Origin: Mycobacterium numidiamassiliense
GTDB lineage: Bacteria; Actinomycetota; Actinomycetes; Mycobacteriales; Mycobacteriaceae
Assembly (NCBI RefSeq): GCF_900157365.1
Contig: NZ_FUEZ01000004.1
Coordinates: 917,066-981,065 of the forward strand
DNA: 64,000 bases
Direction: 5' to 3'
This document shows positions 33,170 to 41,488 of this stretch, in pieces. Both the position numbers and the translations under genes were made by a program. Under the pieces are notes generated by a model. It made no database searches. It worked only from the letters and a program-made list of their open reading frames with translations, and was not told where the DNA came from. Every line of letters begins with the position of its first letter. Position 1 is the first letter of the stretch.

Positions 33170-34318
33170 ATGCGCGAGACGGTCATCGTCGAGGCGGTGC
33201 GCACGGCGGTCGGGAAGCGGAACGGCGGACTGTCCGGCATGCACGCCGCCGACCTGTCCGCGGTCGTTCTCAACGAACTGCTGGAGCGCGCCGGTGTCGG
33301 TCCCGAGATCGTCGACGACGTCATCTGGGGATGCGTCTCCCAGGTCGGCGACCAATCCAGCAACATCGGGCGCTACGCGGTCCTGGCCGCCGGGTGGCCC
33401 GAGACCATCCCCGGAACCACGGTCAACCGGGCCTGCGGCTCGAGCCAGCAGGCCCTCGACTTCGCGGTGCAGGGCGTGATGTCGGGCCAGCAGGACGTCG
33501 TGGTGGCCGGCGGTGTCGAGGTCATGAGCCGCGTCCCGCTTGGCTCGGCCCGGGCCACCGGAATGCCGTATGGGCCGAAAGTACTTGCCCGCTATGACGA
33601 TTTCTCCTTCAACCAAGGCCTCTCGGCGGAGATGATCGCCAAGAAGTGGGGCTTCTCCCGCACCCAGCTCGACGATTACTCCGCGCAGTCGCACGAGCGC
33701 GCCGCGGCGGCGCAGGACGCCAACGCGTTCACCGAGCAGATCGTGCCGGTGTTCGTCGAGGATGGCGGAATCGTCAACGCGGACGAGGGGATTCGGCGGG
33801 GGACCAGCGTCGAGAAACTGGCCGGGCTCAAGCCCGCGTTCGCCGAAGACGGGGTGATCCACGCCGGCAATTCCTCGCAGATCTCCGACGGCGCCGCGGC
33901 GCTGCTTGTGATGACGTCGGAGATGGCCCTGAATCTGGGGTTGACGCCGATCGTGCGCTACCGCGCCGGCGCCGTCACCGGGGCGGACCCGGTGCTCATG
34001 CTTACCGGCCCCATCCCGGCGACCGAAAAGGTGCTGACCAAGGCCGGCGTCGCGCTATCCGAAGTCGGTGCGTTCGAGGTGAACGAGGCCTTCGCGCCGG
34101 TCCCGCTGGCCTGGATTGCCGAGACGGGAGCCGACCCGCGCCGGGTCAACCCGCTGGGCGGCGCCATCGCGCTGGGCCATCCGCTGGGCGGCTCGGGCGC
34201 GGTGCTGATGACGCGGTTGGTGCACCACATGCGCGACAACGGCCTTCGATACGGGCTGCAGACCATGTGCGAAGGCGGCGGCACCGCCAACGCCACCCTG
34301 GTTGAGCTGGTCAACTAG
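33170..34318 (+). CDS. Acetyl-CoA acetyltransferase (thiolase)
   Basis: 382-residue thiolase, cleaving a 3-ketoacyl-CoA. The nucleophile is Cys89 in NRACGSSQ; His337 (GHPLGGSGA) and Cys367 (MCEGGG) complete the site; EVNEAFA is present. AAAGAGGAG precedes ATG 33170. It ends the operon 29823-34318, giving a dehydrogenase, hydratase, thiolase set that lacks only a 3-hydroxyacyl-CoA dehydrogenase; one of the nearby SDRs could serve. Confidence 0.93.
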   Translation: MRETVIVEAVRTAVGKRNGGLSGMHAADLSAVVLNELLERAGVGPEIVDDVIWGCVSQVGDQSSNIGRYAVLAAGWPETIPGTTVNRACGSSQQALDFAVQGVMSGQQDVVVAGGVEVMSRVPLGSARATGMPYGPKVLARYDDFSFNQGLSAEMIAKKWGFSRTQLDDYSAQSHERAAAAQDANAFTEQIVPVFVEDGGIVNADEGIRRGTSVEKLAGLKPAFAEDGVIHAGNSSQISDGAAALLVMTSEMALNLGLTPIVRYRAGAVTGADPVLMLTGPIPATEKVLTKAGVALSEVGAFEVNEAFAPVPLAWIAETGADPRRVNPLGGAIALGHPLGGSGAVLMTRLVHHMRDNGLRYGLQTMCEGGGTANATLVELVN

Positions 34319-34353
34319 CGCGGGTTTTCCCGTGACCCTTGTCGCGGCGGCAA

Positions 34354-34385
34354 AACCAACCTACTGTGTGTTCACTAGGTTGGTT
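34354..34385. promoter_or_regulatory. Long inverted repeat upstream of tetR (probable operator)
   Basis: AACCAACCTA and its exact complement TAGGTTGGTT, 10-bp arms separated by 12 nt, ending 28 bp before the GTG of the tetR at 34414. Half-site centres are 22 bp apart, two helical turns, as expected for two regulator contacts on one DNA face. A transcribed hairpin is the alternative. Confidence 0.7.
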
Positions 34386-34413
34386 CAGGCCGCCAATCGG
34401 TCAAAGGAGTCCG

Positions 34414-35031
34414 GTGCCCGACGCACGGCGATACGACACGCTTCTCGCCAAAGGTGAGGACCGCAAGCAGCGGATCCTCGCCGTCGCGCAGCGCCTCCTC
34501 ACTCGCAACGGCTGGCGCGCCACGACGCTGGCCCAGATCGCCGGCGAAGCGGGGGTGACTCCGGCGGGGCTGCTGCATCACTTCGAATCCAAGGAACAGC
34601 TGCTGCACGCGGTGCTGGACGCCCGCGACCTCGACGATGAGTCACACGCCGACAGGTCGGGCGATCTGCTCGCCCAGATTTCGCAGGTCGCCGAGCGCTT
34701 CAACCGTGCTCCCGAGCTGCTGAGCACGTTCACCGTGCTGCTCGTCGAAAACATCCTTCCCGACGCCCCGTTGCACGACCGCATGTTGGCCCGGCAACAG
34801 ACCGCGGCCGACATCGTCGCGGCCGCGATCCGGCGTGGCCAGGCGGACGGTTCGTATCGGTCCGACATAGACCCCGAAGTCAAGGCAGTCGAGATTCTCG
34901 CCTTCGTCCACGGAATGGAAACCCTATGGTTGCTCGATCCTTCGATACCGCTGACCGCGGTGTTCAAGCAGTACACCGAGACACTGGCGCGGGACTTCGC
35001 GCCGACCCAGACGCCCCAGACCACGACATGA
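34414..35031 (+). CDS. TetR-family regulator
   Basis: 205-residue TetR regulator. The helix-turn-helix is at about residues 12-58 (RKQRILAVAQRLLTRNGW; TTLAQIAGEAGVTPAGLLHHFESKEQLL). The ligand domain carries the C-terminal FVHGMETLWLLDPSIPL motif common in mycobacterial TetR proteins. GTG 34414 has AAAGGAG five bases upstream. The inverted repeat at 34354-34385 is probably its own operator. Cotranscribed with the following gene (ATGA overlap). Confidence 0.88.
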   Translation: MPDARRYDTLLAKGEDRKQRILAVAQRLLTRNGWRATTLAQIAGEAGVTPAGLLHHFESKEQLLHAVLDARDLDDESHADRSGDLLAQISQVAERFNRAPELLSTFTVLLVENILPDAPLHDRMLARQQTAADIVAAAIRRGQADGSYRSDIDPEVKAVEILAFVHGMETLWLLDPSIPLTAVFKQYTETLARDFAPTQTPQTTT

Positions 35032-35546
35032 GGTACCGGCTCGACGTCGTCGCGTCCGGCGTGCTCGACGTGGTGCGTTTCGCGGGTGGCTGGCTGTTCG
35101 ACCGCTCGATGGCCGGCTGGGACGTCACCGTTCTGCTCACCGACCGCGAAGATCCTCGGCCGCTGCAGATCCTGGGCGCCCAGGCTATGGATCTCGAACA
35201 TGCCCTGGCGGCGGCCGCAACGCGTCCCCATCCGCAAGCGCTGGCGGCCTCGGCGGATCTGTTCGGGTGCGACTCGCAGGTGCGCCACGGCGTCTTGGCG
35301 GCCCTCAATCAGGGCGTCACCGAAGTCACGCTGTGGGGGGAGACCTGGCCGGCCGAACTCGACGACAGTGTGGGCCTGGTGCAGCACCGGCTGAGCTCGG
35401 CCGCGCAGATCTTCAAGGGGCGGGCGCTGGCCGCGGCCTTGGATGACGGCGGGGTCCGGTTGGGATCGATCGGCCACATCGAAACCTTCCGCAGCGGGCT
35501 GCTCGCGTGGCCCTCGGTCGCGGCCGATCTGGTGCCTGCCAGCTAG
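35028..35546 (+). CDS. Hypothetical protein coupled to TetR
   Basis: 172-residue protein of unknown function; ATG 35028 overlaps the tetR stop. It starts RYRLDVVASGVLDVVRFAGGWLF and has alternating alpha/beta character (VTVLLTD, GVTEVTLWG), reminiscent of small response-type or NTPase-like folds, but I recognise no catalytic motif. No signal peptide. It may bind the same ligand as, or modulate, the adjacent regulator. Confidence 0.75.
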   Translation: MRYRLDVVASGVLDVVRFAGGWLFDRSMAGWDVTVLLTDREDPRPLQILGAQAMDLEHALAAAATRPHPQALAASADLFGCDSQVRHGVLAALNQGVTEVTLWGETWPAELDDSVGLVQHRLSSAAQIFKGRALAAALDDGGVRLGSIGHIETFRSGLLAWPSVAADLVPAS

Positions 35547-35626
35547 GCCGCCGGCGTGGCGGCACCTCTTTGAACACCCCGTCGTTGACGGCGATCACGC
35601 CGTGTGGAAATGTAATACTCATCTCT

Positions 35627-35641
35627 GAGAGGCTCATTCTC
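35627..35641. promoter_or_regulatory. GAGAAT-N3-ATTCTC-like operator, site 4 (degenerate)
   Basis: GAGAGGCTCATTCTC; the right arm is perfect, the left arm matches four of six. It ends 25 bp before the P450 ATG at 35667, similar to the perfect sites at 29425 and 51703, which supports it despite the mismatches. Confidence 0.5.
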
Positions 35642-35666
35642 ACCGCTGAGATTCGAACGGAGCAAG

Positions 35667-36941
35667 ATGACGAACGACTTCTCCAAGTTGGACTTCTTTC
35701 GCGGCAAAGAGCTCATCGCGGACCCGTACCCCTACTACGAGGCGCTACGGGAGCAGTGCCCGGTGACCCGCGAAGACCACCACGGAGTCACCATGGTGAC
35801 CGGTTGGGAAGAGGCCTGCGCAGTACTCAACGACGCCGAGACCTGGTCGTCCTGCATCTCGGTGACCGGACCCTTTCCCGGCTTTCCGGTCCCGATCGAG
35901 GGTGACGACATCACCGAATTGATCGAAGAGCACCGCGACGAGCTGCCGTTCAGCGACCAGCTGCCCACACTTGACCCGCCGACCCACACCAACCACCGCT
36001 CCCTGCTGATGCGGTTGATCACCCCCAAGCGCCTCAAGGAAAACGAGGACGCCATGTGGGCGCTCGCCGACCAGGTGCTCGACGACTTCCTGCCGCCGGG
36101 CAAGGGCGACTGGATCAAGGGCTTCTCGAGTCCCTTCACGCTCCTGGTCATCGCCGACCTGTTGGGCGTGCCGATGGAGGATCGCGACAAGTTTGTGAAG
36201 GGCATCGCCGAGCACGCGGGTGGCGGCATCGGGGGCACCGGCAAGGAGTCGCTGTCGCACAGTCCGCTGGAATTCCTCTACGGCCTTTTCTCGGACTACG
36301 TCTCCGACCGCCGCCGCGAGCCACGCGACGACGTGCTGACCGGCCTGGCGACCGCCACCTATCCCGACGGCTCGATCCCCGAGGTCGAAGATGTCGCCCG
36401 CGTCGCCAGCAACGTCTTCTCGGCAGGCCAGGAGACCACCGTGCGGCTGCTGGGTGCCTCGCTGCAGACCCTCGGCGAGCGCCCGGACATCCAGGCGCAG
36501 TTGCGCAAGGACCGCAGCCTGATCGGAAACTTCATCGAAGAGTCGCTGCGCCACGAGAGCCCGGTGAAGGGCGACTTCCGGATCAACCGGGTGCCCGTCA
36601 ACGTCGGCGGCGTCGACCTGCCCGCCGGCACCACGGTGATGATCGTGCAGGCGGCGGCCAACCGGGACCCCCGCCGGTTCGAGGAACCCGCCACCTTCGA
36701 TCCGGCCCGCAAGAACGCGCGCCAGCACATCTCGTTCGGCCGTGGCATCCACAGCTGCCCGGGCGCACCGCTGGCCCGGGCCGAAACCCGGGTGGCGATC
36801 GAGCGCCTGCTGGACCGCACCACCGACATCCGGATCGACGAGGACCTCCACGGCCCGGCGAATGACCGCCGTTACCAATATGTTCCGACGTACATCCTGC
36901 GTGGCCTGACCGAACTGAACCTGGAGTTCACGCTGGCATGA
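35667..36941 (+). CDS. Cytochrome P450
   Basis: 424-residue P450. The I-helix motif is SAGQETT, the K-helix ExxR is EESLR, and the haem loop SFGRGIHSCPG holds Cys364. The helix region LDPPTHTNHRSLL binds the haem propionates. GGAG precedes ATG 35667. Its stop overlaps the ferredoxin ATG (ATGA), so it is served by that ferredoxin. Substrate unknown; the degenerate GAGAAT box at its promoter suggests membership in the wider regulon. Confidence 0.93.
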   Translation: MTNDFSKLDFFRGKELIADPYPYYEALREQCPVTREDHHGVTMVTGWEEACAVLNDAETWSSCISVTGPFPGFPVPIEGDDITELIEEHRDELPFSDQLPTLDPPTHTNHRSLLMRLITPKRLKENEDAMWALADQVLDDFLPPGKGDWIKGFSSPFTLLVIADLLGVPMEDRDKFVKGIAEHAGGGIGGTGKESLSHSPLEFLYGLFSDYVSDRRREPRDDVLTGLATATYPDGSIPEVEDVARVASNVFSAGQETTVRLLGASLQTLGERPDIQAQLRKDRSLIGNFIEESLRHESPVKGDFRINRVPVNVGGVDLPAGTTVMIVQAAANRDPRRFEEPATFDPARKNARQHISFGRGIHSCPGAPLARAETRVAIERLLDRTTDIRIDEDLHGPANDRRYQYVPTYILRGLTELNLEFTLA

Positions 36942-37138
36942 GGGTCTGGGTAGACGACCAGCGCTGTCGCGGTCACGGCATGTGCCTCACGGTCTGTCCG
37001 GACGTGTTCAGCCTCACCGACGACGGCTACGCGGTGTCGATAGAGGGCGATATCCCAACGGAATTGGAGTCGACCGCCCACGAAGCCATCGAGTTCTGCC
37101 CCGAGCAGGCCATCAGCGAGATCAAAGACGAGAACTGA
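36938..37138 (+). CDS. Single-cluster ferredoxin, His at the variable position
   Basis: 66-residue ferredoxin for the upstream P450. Cluster motif C10-x2-H13-x2-C16 with C54-P; C20 is an additional cysteine placed as the disulfide Cys in related ferredoxins. His at the fourth-ligand position is a known variant among mycobacterial P450 partners. Cytoplasmic. Overlaps the P450 by 4 bp. Confidence 0.9.
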   Translation: MRVWVDDQRCRGHGMCLTVCPDVFSLTDDGYAVSIEGDIPTELESTAHEAIEFCPEQAISEIKDEN

Positions 37139-37169
37139 CGAGATTCGGACCGACGTTAGGAGATTCGAA

Positions 37170-37454
37170 ATGGCTAAGGGATATGTCATCCTGACCGAGG
37201 CGATCAAGGACCCGGAGGGCATGAAGGCCTACGGCAAGGCCGCCGGGGGAGCGATGGCCGGTGCCACCATTCTTGCCGTGGACACCGCACCCAAAGTCAT
37301 CGAGGGCACCTGGCACGGCGATCAGACCGTGGTGCTGGAATTCGAGTCGGTCGATGCTGCGCGTGCGTGGTACGAATCCGAGGGCTACCAGAAGGCAGCG
37401 AAACTGCGCCAGGCGGCCGCCGATTGCAACGCGGTAATCCTGTCCGGGTTCTAG
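37170..37454 (+). CDS. DUF1330 protein
   Basis: 94-residue ferredoxin-like-fold protein of the DUF1330 family: GYVILTEAIKDPEGMKAYGKAA at the start, VLEFESVDAARAWYESEGYQ in the middle and CNAVILSGF at the end. AGGAG lies upstream of ATG 37170. It follows the P450-ferredoxin pair by 31 bp. Function unknown; dimeric alpha-beta-barrel chemistry such as isomerisation or small monooxygenation is conceivable. Confidence 0.85.
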   Translation: MAKGYVILTEAIKDPEGMKAYGKAAGGAMAGATILAVDTAPKVIEGTWHGDQTVVLEFESVDAARAWYESEGYQKAAKLRQAAADCNAVILSGF

Positions 37455-37471
37455 ATCCCTTAGGGCGCTGG

Positions 37472-37669
37472 CTACTCCACGATCGAGATCGCCTGGCGAG
37501 GGCATTGACGGACTGCCTCGAGCACGTCGTGCTCGATCTCCGGGGTGACCTCTTCCTGGTGCACGGTCAGCATGTCGTCGTCGCCGAGCTCGAAGATGTC
37601 GGCATTGATGCCCATGCAGACACCGTTGCTTTCGCAGAGTCCCCAATCGACTTCGATTTTCTTCGTCAT
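37472..37669 (-). CDS. Single-cluster ferredoxin, Asn at the variable position
   Basis: 65-residue ferredoxin: C12-x2-N15-x2-C18 and C56-P. It lies 10 bp downstream of the P450 at 37680 on the same strand and is presumably its electron donor. Very acidic. The Asn would tune cluster potential relative to the His, Ser and Phe variants elsewhere in the window. Confidence 0.9.
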   Translation of the reverse strand: MTKKIEVDWGLCESNGVCMGINADIFELGDDDMLTVHQEEVTPEIEHDVLEAVRQCPRQAISIVE

Positions 37670-37679
37670 TGCGACCCCC

Positions 37680-38882
37680 TTACCGAAGGACCTTGACGGG
37701 CACGTGCTTCCAGCCCGCGACGTTCTGCATGGTCACTCGCTTGCAGCCGTCCCAGTCCACCTCGTAGCGCGGCATGAAGTCGAGCAGCTTCTCGAGTGCG
37801 ATCCGGCTTTCCAGGCGAGCCAACGCTGCGCCGAGGCAGCTGTGGATCCCGTAGCCGAGACCGAGATGCTGTGCCTCGGTCTGGTCGCGCTCGATGTCGA
37901 AGGTGTCGGCGTTGGTGAAGGCCTCGCTGTCGCGGTTGGCCGCGGCGCCGCAGAGGAATACCGGTTTGAAGGGCGGGATCACGCCACCGCTGACATGTGC
38001 CTCTTTGAGGGTGTAGCGGACGTTGTATTGGACCGGTCCCTCATAGCGCAATAGCTCTTCGACGGCACCCGGGATCTTGTCGCGGTCCTCCTGCAGCTTC
38101 TGCCACTGGTCGGGATGACGGGCGAAGATCACCGCCGCGTTTCCGATCAGCTTGGTGACGGTCTCGGCGCCGGCGCCACCCAAAAGTGTTGCGAATCCGG
38201 TGATTTCGATGTCGTCGAGTTGGCGGGTCGTACCTTCCTCGGTGGGGATCTCGGCGGCGATCAGCCTGCTGATCATGTCGTCCTGCGGGTCGGCGCGCCG
38301 CTCCTGGATGAGGCCGAAGTAGTACATCGCGGTGTCGATGTTGGCCTGCATGCCGGCCTCGCTGATCTCGATCTGACCGGGTTCGTGGTGCAGGCTGGTG
38401 TCGATCCAGTGCCGCACCTGTTGGCGGTATTCCTCGGGCACCCCCGCCATCCGGGTGATGACCTCCACCGGGAATGGGCCGGAGAAGTCCTGCACGACGT
38501 CGAAGTTGTCCGGATCGCAAGCGCCCAGGTACTTGTCGATCACCTCGTGGATCGTGTCCAGCTGCGAGGTGATCGCCCGCGGGGTGAACGCCTTGTTGAG
38601 CAGGCTGCGCATGTGGCGGTGGTCCGGCGGATCCATGAAGATGATCGACTTCTGCGGGACGTCGCCCTTGCGCACCATCGCCAGGTCGCAGCCGCGCGCC
38701 GACGAGTAAGTGTCAAAATCCTTGAACGCGGCAGCCACATCCTCATGACGGGTCAGCGCGTAGAAGTCTTCTTTCTCGTCGTAATAGAGCGGAGCGTCCT
38801 CGCGCATTCGTGCGTAAATATCGAACGGGTTGTTGTAGAACTCGTCCGAGTACGGGTCGAAGACGACTTTCGGTTTTGTCAC
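37680..38882 (-). CDS. Cytochrome P450
   Basis: 400-residue P450. The I-helix is GGAGAETV, with Val after the usual Thr, the ExxR is EELLR, and the haem loop LGLGYGIHSCLG holds Cys349; Leu replaces the Phe that normally opens this loop. FMDPPDHRHMRSLL is the propionate-binding helix. ATG 38882 stands 109 bp from the 3' end of the dehydrogenase upstream, so it probably has its own promoter, near which lies an inverted repeat at 38944-38957. Confidence 0.92.
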   Translation of the reverse strand: MTKPKVVFDPYSDEFYNNPFDIYARMREDAPLYYDEKEDFYALTRHEDVAAAFKDFDTYSSARGCDLAMVRKGDVPQKSIIFMDPPDHRHMRSLLNKAFTPRAITSQLDTIHEVIDKYLGACDPDNFDVVQDFSGPFPVEVITRMAGVPEEYRQQVRHWIDTSLHHEPGQIEISEAGMQANIDTAMYYFGLIQERRADPQDDMISRLIAAEIPTEEGTTRQLDDIEITGFATLLGGAGAETVTKLIGNAAVIFARHPDQWQKLQEDRDKIPGAVEELLRYEGPVQYNVRYTLKEAHVSGGVIPPFKPVFLCGAAANRDSEAFTNADTFDIERDQTEAQHLGLGYGIHSCLGAALARLESRIALEKLLDFMPRYEVDWDGCKRVTMQNVAGWKHVPVKVLR

Positions 38883-38943
38883 TGCAGACTCCTCGGTGAC
38901 GCGATGCGGGGCTGGACCTTTACGGTTGAATGCCTGACTGTAA

Positions 38944-38957
38944 CGCTAACGGTAGCG
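38944..38957. promoter_or_regulatory. Inverted repeat upstream of P450 (possible operator)
   Basis: CGCTA-ACGG-TAGCG, perfect 5-bp arms, 61 bp before the P450 start at 38882. Different in sequence from the other operators in the window. Short arms make chance occurrence possible. Confidence 0.4.
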
Positions 38958-38991
38958 GGTTCGAGGCAAACCGAAAAGAACTGGAAGGCCG

Positions 38992-39798
38992 TCATCTCAA
39001 ACTTTTTCCGACGATGTTGACGGCTTTGATGGCATCGTCGAGCCCACCGAGATCGCTGCCGAGTTCTTCGGCGATGTTGCGAACGACGGCGACGTCTTTG
39101 TTCACGAATTCGCCGGCCACCTCGATGAACGATGCGACGGAACCGCGTGCGGTCACGATTTCCAGGACCCGGCTGGTAGCGCTGCCGTGCGTCAATGCGT
39201 CAAGCACGGTCGCCTCGGGCACGCCCATGCGCTCGCCAAGCCGGATGGCTTCGGCGAGCAGGCCGATGTGGCCGGCGAACAGCGCGTTGTTGACCAGCTT
39301 CACCTTCTGCCCGGCGCCGCTCGGGCCGACATGCAGAATCGGGTCGCCGTAGCAGCTCAATACGGGCCGCACGCGCGCCACCGCATCGTCGGCGCCGCCC
39401 ACGAACAGCGTGACCGTGCCGACCGCGATGTCGTGCGGGCCGCCGCTGACCGGCGCATCGATGACGTCGAGATGGGCGGCGTGGACGGCCACGGCCTCGA
39501 TCGTCGTCGGGCTTGCGGTGGTGTGCACGACCAGCGCCGCGCCGGACGGTATGGCGGGCAGCAGCGCGCTGTCCAGGCAGACTTGCCGCACTTGTTCGTC
39601 GGAGAACACACAAAGCACCACCACATCGGCTTGCGCGGCGGCCTTGGCCACGTCGTGGGCGACGCCCGCGCCGAGCTGCTCGAGATCTCGTCGGCTTTCG
39701 GCGTTGCGGCCGAACGCCCGGACGTCATGGCCGGCCGCGACAAGGCGTGCCACCATGGGGCGGCCCATCCGCCCGGCACCGATGAATCCGACTCTCAT
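38992..39798 (-). CDS. Beta-hydroxyacid (3-hydroxyisobutyrate-type) dehydrogenase
   Basis: 268-residue NAD(P)-dependent dehydrogenase. The Rossmann motif GFIGAGRMGRPM starts at residue 4, the substrate-binding DAPVSGGP is near 114, and the catalytic Lys is in GAGQKVKLVNN. It oxidises a beta-hydroxy acid or reduces a semialdehyde. ATG overlaps the end of a second such enzyme by 4 bp. Last gene of the operon 38992-43140. Confidence 0.9.
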   Translation of the reverse strand: MRVGFIGAGRMGRPMVARLVAAGHDVRAFGRNAESRRDLEQLGAGVAHDVAKAAAQADVVVLCVFSDEQVRQVCLDSALLPAIPSGAALVVHTTASPTTIEAVAVHAAHLDVIDAPVSGGPHDIAVGTVTLFVGGADDAVARVRPVLSCYGDPILHVGPSGAGQKVKLVNNALFAGHIGLLAEAIRLGERMGVPEATVLDALTHGSATSRVLEIVTARGSVASFIEVAGEFVNKDVAVVRNIAEELGSDLGGLDDAIKAVNIVGKSLR

Positions 39799-40610
39799 CG
39801 CGGGTGATCCATCAGAGTCAGTGCGGCGTCGGCGGCGTCGAGTACGGTGCCCGCGGGGGCGGCGGCCTGCTCCGCGACTTCGACGATGAGCCGGACGTCC
39901 TTCTGCAACAGCGTGCCCGCCAGGCCGGCGAGCCGGTCGAGCGTGCCTTCATTGCCAATGACGTTGAGCGCAAAGCTGTTTCCGCTACCGCGGGACACGA
40001 CTTCGGTAAACCGCTCCGGGGAAATGCCCAGCGACTTCGCGAGGGACAGAGTGGTGGCCGCGGTGCCCAGGTTCGCGGTGAAGAGCAGATTGTTGAGCAG
40101 CTTGGTGGTCTGCCCCGAACCTAGGTCGCCGAGGTGGACGACGGGCTCGCCATAGGTTTCGAACACCGGGCGACAGCGCTCGACCTGGTCGGCGTCCCCG
40201 CCGGCCATCACCATCAGCCGGCCCTGCACGGCCGCGGGGCCGCCGCCGCTCACCGGTGCGTCGACGACCGAAACACCTTTGCTCTCCGCCCTTTTCGCAA
40301 GCTCCTTGCATGTGTTGGGATGCACCGTGCTGTGCACCGCGATGACGCTGCCCGGCTTCAGGCCCGCCAGCAGCCCGGCCTGGCCGGCGGTAATTTCCTC
40401 GATGTCGGCCTCGCCGACGACGCAGAGGCAGACCAGGTCGCTCGAGGCCGCGAGTTCGGCCGGCGATTGGGCAATCTTCGCGGGGGTATCGGCAAACGGC
40501 TCGAGTGTCGCGGGTCGGCGTGCCCACAACGTCGTCGCGAAGCCGCCCTCGATGATCCGTCGGGCCATCGGGGCACCCTGGCTGCCCAATCCGATGAATC
40601 CGACGTGCAT
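39795..40610 (-). CDS. Beta-hydroxyacid (3-hydroxyisobutyrate-type) dehydrogenase, second copy
   Basis: 271 residues; GFIGLGSQGAPM at the start, DAPVSGGGPAAV and the catalytic-Lys segment GSGQTTKLLNN. It is only moderately similar to its neighbour at 38992, so the two probably act on different substrates or as a heteromer. ATG 40610 shares a base with the stop of the alpha/beta hydrolase. Confidence 0.9.
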   Translation of the reverse strand: MHVGFIGLGSQGAPMARRIIEGGFATTLWARRPATLEPFADTPAKIAQSPAELAASSDLVCLCVVGEADIEEITAGQAGLLAGLKPGSVIAVHSTVHPNTCKELAKRAESKGVSVVDAPVSGGGPAAVQGRLMVMAGGDADQVERCRPVFETYGEPVVHLGDLGSGQTTKLLNNLLFTANLGTAATTLSLAKSLGISPERFTEVVSRGSGNSFALNVIGNEGTLDRLAGLAGTLLQKDVRLIVEVAEQAAAPAGTVLDAADAALTLMDHPR

Positions 40611-41488
40611 CAGCCGGCCGCCTCTTCCTCTGCGTCGTCAGCCATGCATTCCTCCACGAACGCAAGCACTTTCGCGTGATAGTCGGCGGCGGTGTGGCCG
40701 AGGCTGATGTTATGCCCCGCGTCCTGTTGTCGATGCACGGTGAACCGCGGTGCGGCGGCGAACAGGCCTGCGATCTCCGTTAACGCTGAATCGTCAGTCT
40801 GCCAGACCTTTTCGTGCTCGGCGATGCTGAAGTGCACCGGGACGCGCACGGCGGGCGCGAGCTCCGGGAAGGTCTGCCGGGCCCAGTCGGACACCATCTG
40901 GTCCTCGTAGGCCGGAGCGGTCGGGGACACCGTGATGCCGGTGAGGATCTCGGGCGGATACAAATGCTCCGGATGCCACAACAACTCGCGCAGGCCCGAC
41001 GGGCGGCGCTCGCGTGTCGCCGTCTTCAGCATCTCGCGGGCCGCCGGGTGGTAGTGCCTGCCGGTCCCGGCCAGTTCGATACCGAGCAGCTCGGCGCCGC
41101 GCTCGGTGGCCGCCATCCGCATCGTCAGCTCACATCCGCCCGAATGGCCCATCACGAATAGGCCCGCGCCGCTTGGTCGTTCGCCGATAATGCGATCGAT
41201 CGCTCCGTAAGCCAGGTTGACGCGCTGCTCGCCCTCGACCATCGCCTCGGGATAGGGCGCCGAGCTGCCGTAGCCGGGCCGATCGAGTGCGACCACGGTG
41301 AATCCGGCCGCCGCGCCGGTCCGCAGCAAGGAGTACGACGGGTGGCCCGGGCAGTCGAAGTACATCGCGGTAGTGCCCCCGCCGTGGATCGCCAGGATGA
41401 CGGCCTTGGGGTTTTCCGCCTCGGCGACGACCGCCGACATCGGCACCCCATCGACGATCACCAGCCGCGAACGCGGAGCCGCACTCAT
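40610..41488 (-). CDS. Alpha/beta hydrolase
   Basis: 292-residue hydrolase. Oxyanion HGGG at 35-38, nucleophile elbow GHSGG with Ser116, and a C-terminal His in DAGHNISLGH. HGGG is typical of carboxylesterases. ATG 41488 overlaps the stop of the DUF35-thiolase gene. A thioesterase or lactonase role is possible in this CoA-ester pathway. Confidence 0.87.
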   Translation of the reverse strand: MSAAPRSRLVIVDGVPMSAVVAEAENPKAVILAIHGGGTTAMYFDCPGHPSYSLLRTGAAAGFTVVALDRPGYGSSAPYPEAMVEGEQRVNLAYGAIDRIIGERPSGAGLFVMGHSGGCELTMRMAATERGAELLGIELAGTGRHYHPAAREMLKTATRERRPSGLRELLWHPEHLYPPEILTGITVSPTAPAYEDQMVSDWARQTFPELAPAVRVPVHFSIAEHEKVWQTDDSALTEIAGLFAAAPRFTVHRQQDAGHNISLGHTAADYHAKVLAFVEECMADDAEEEAAG

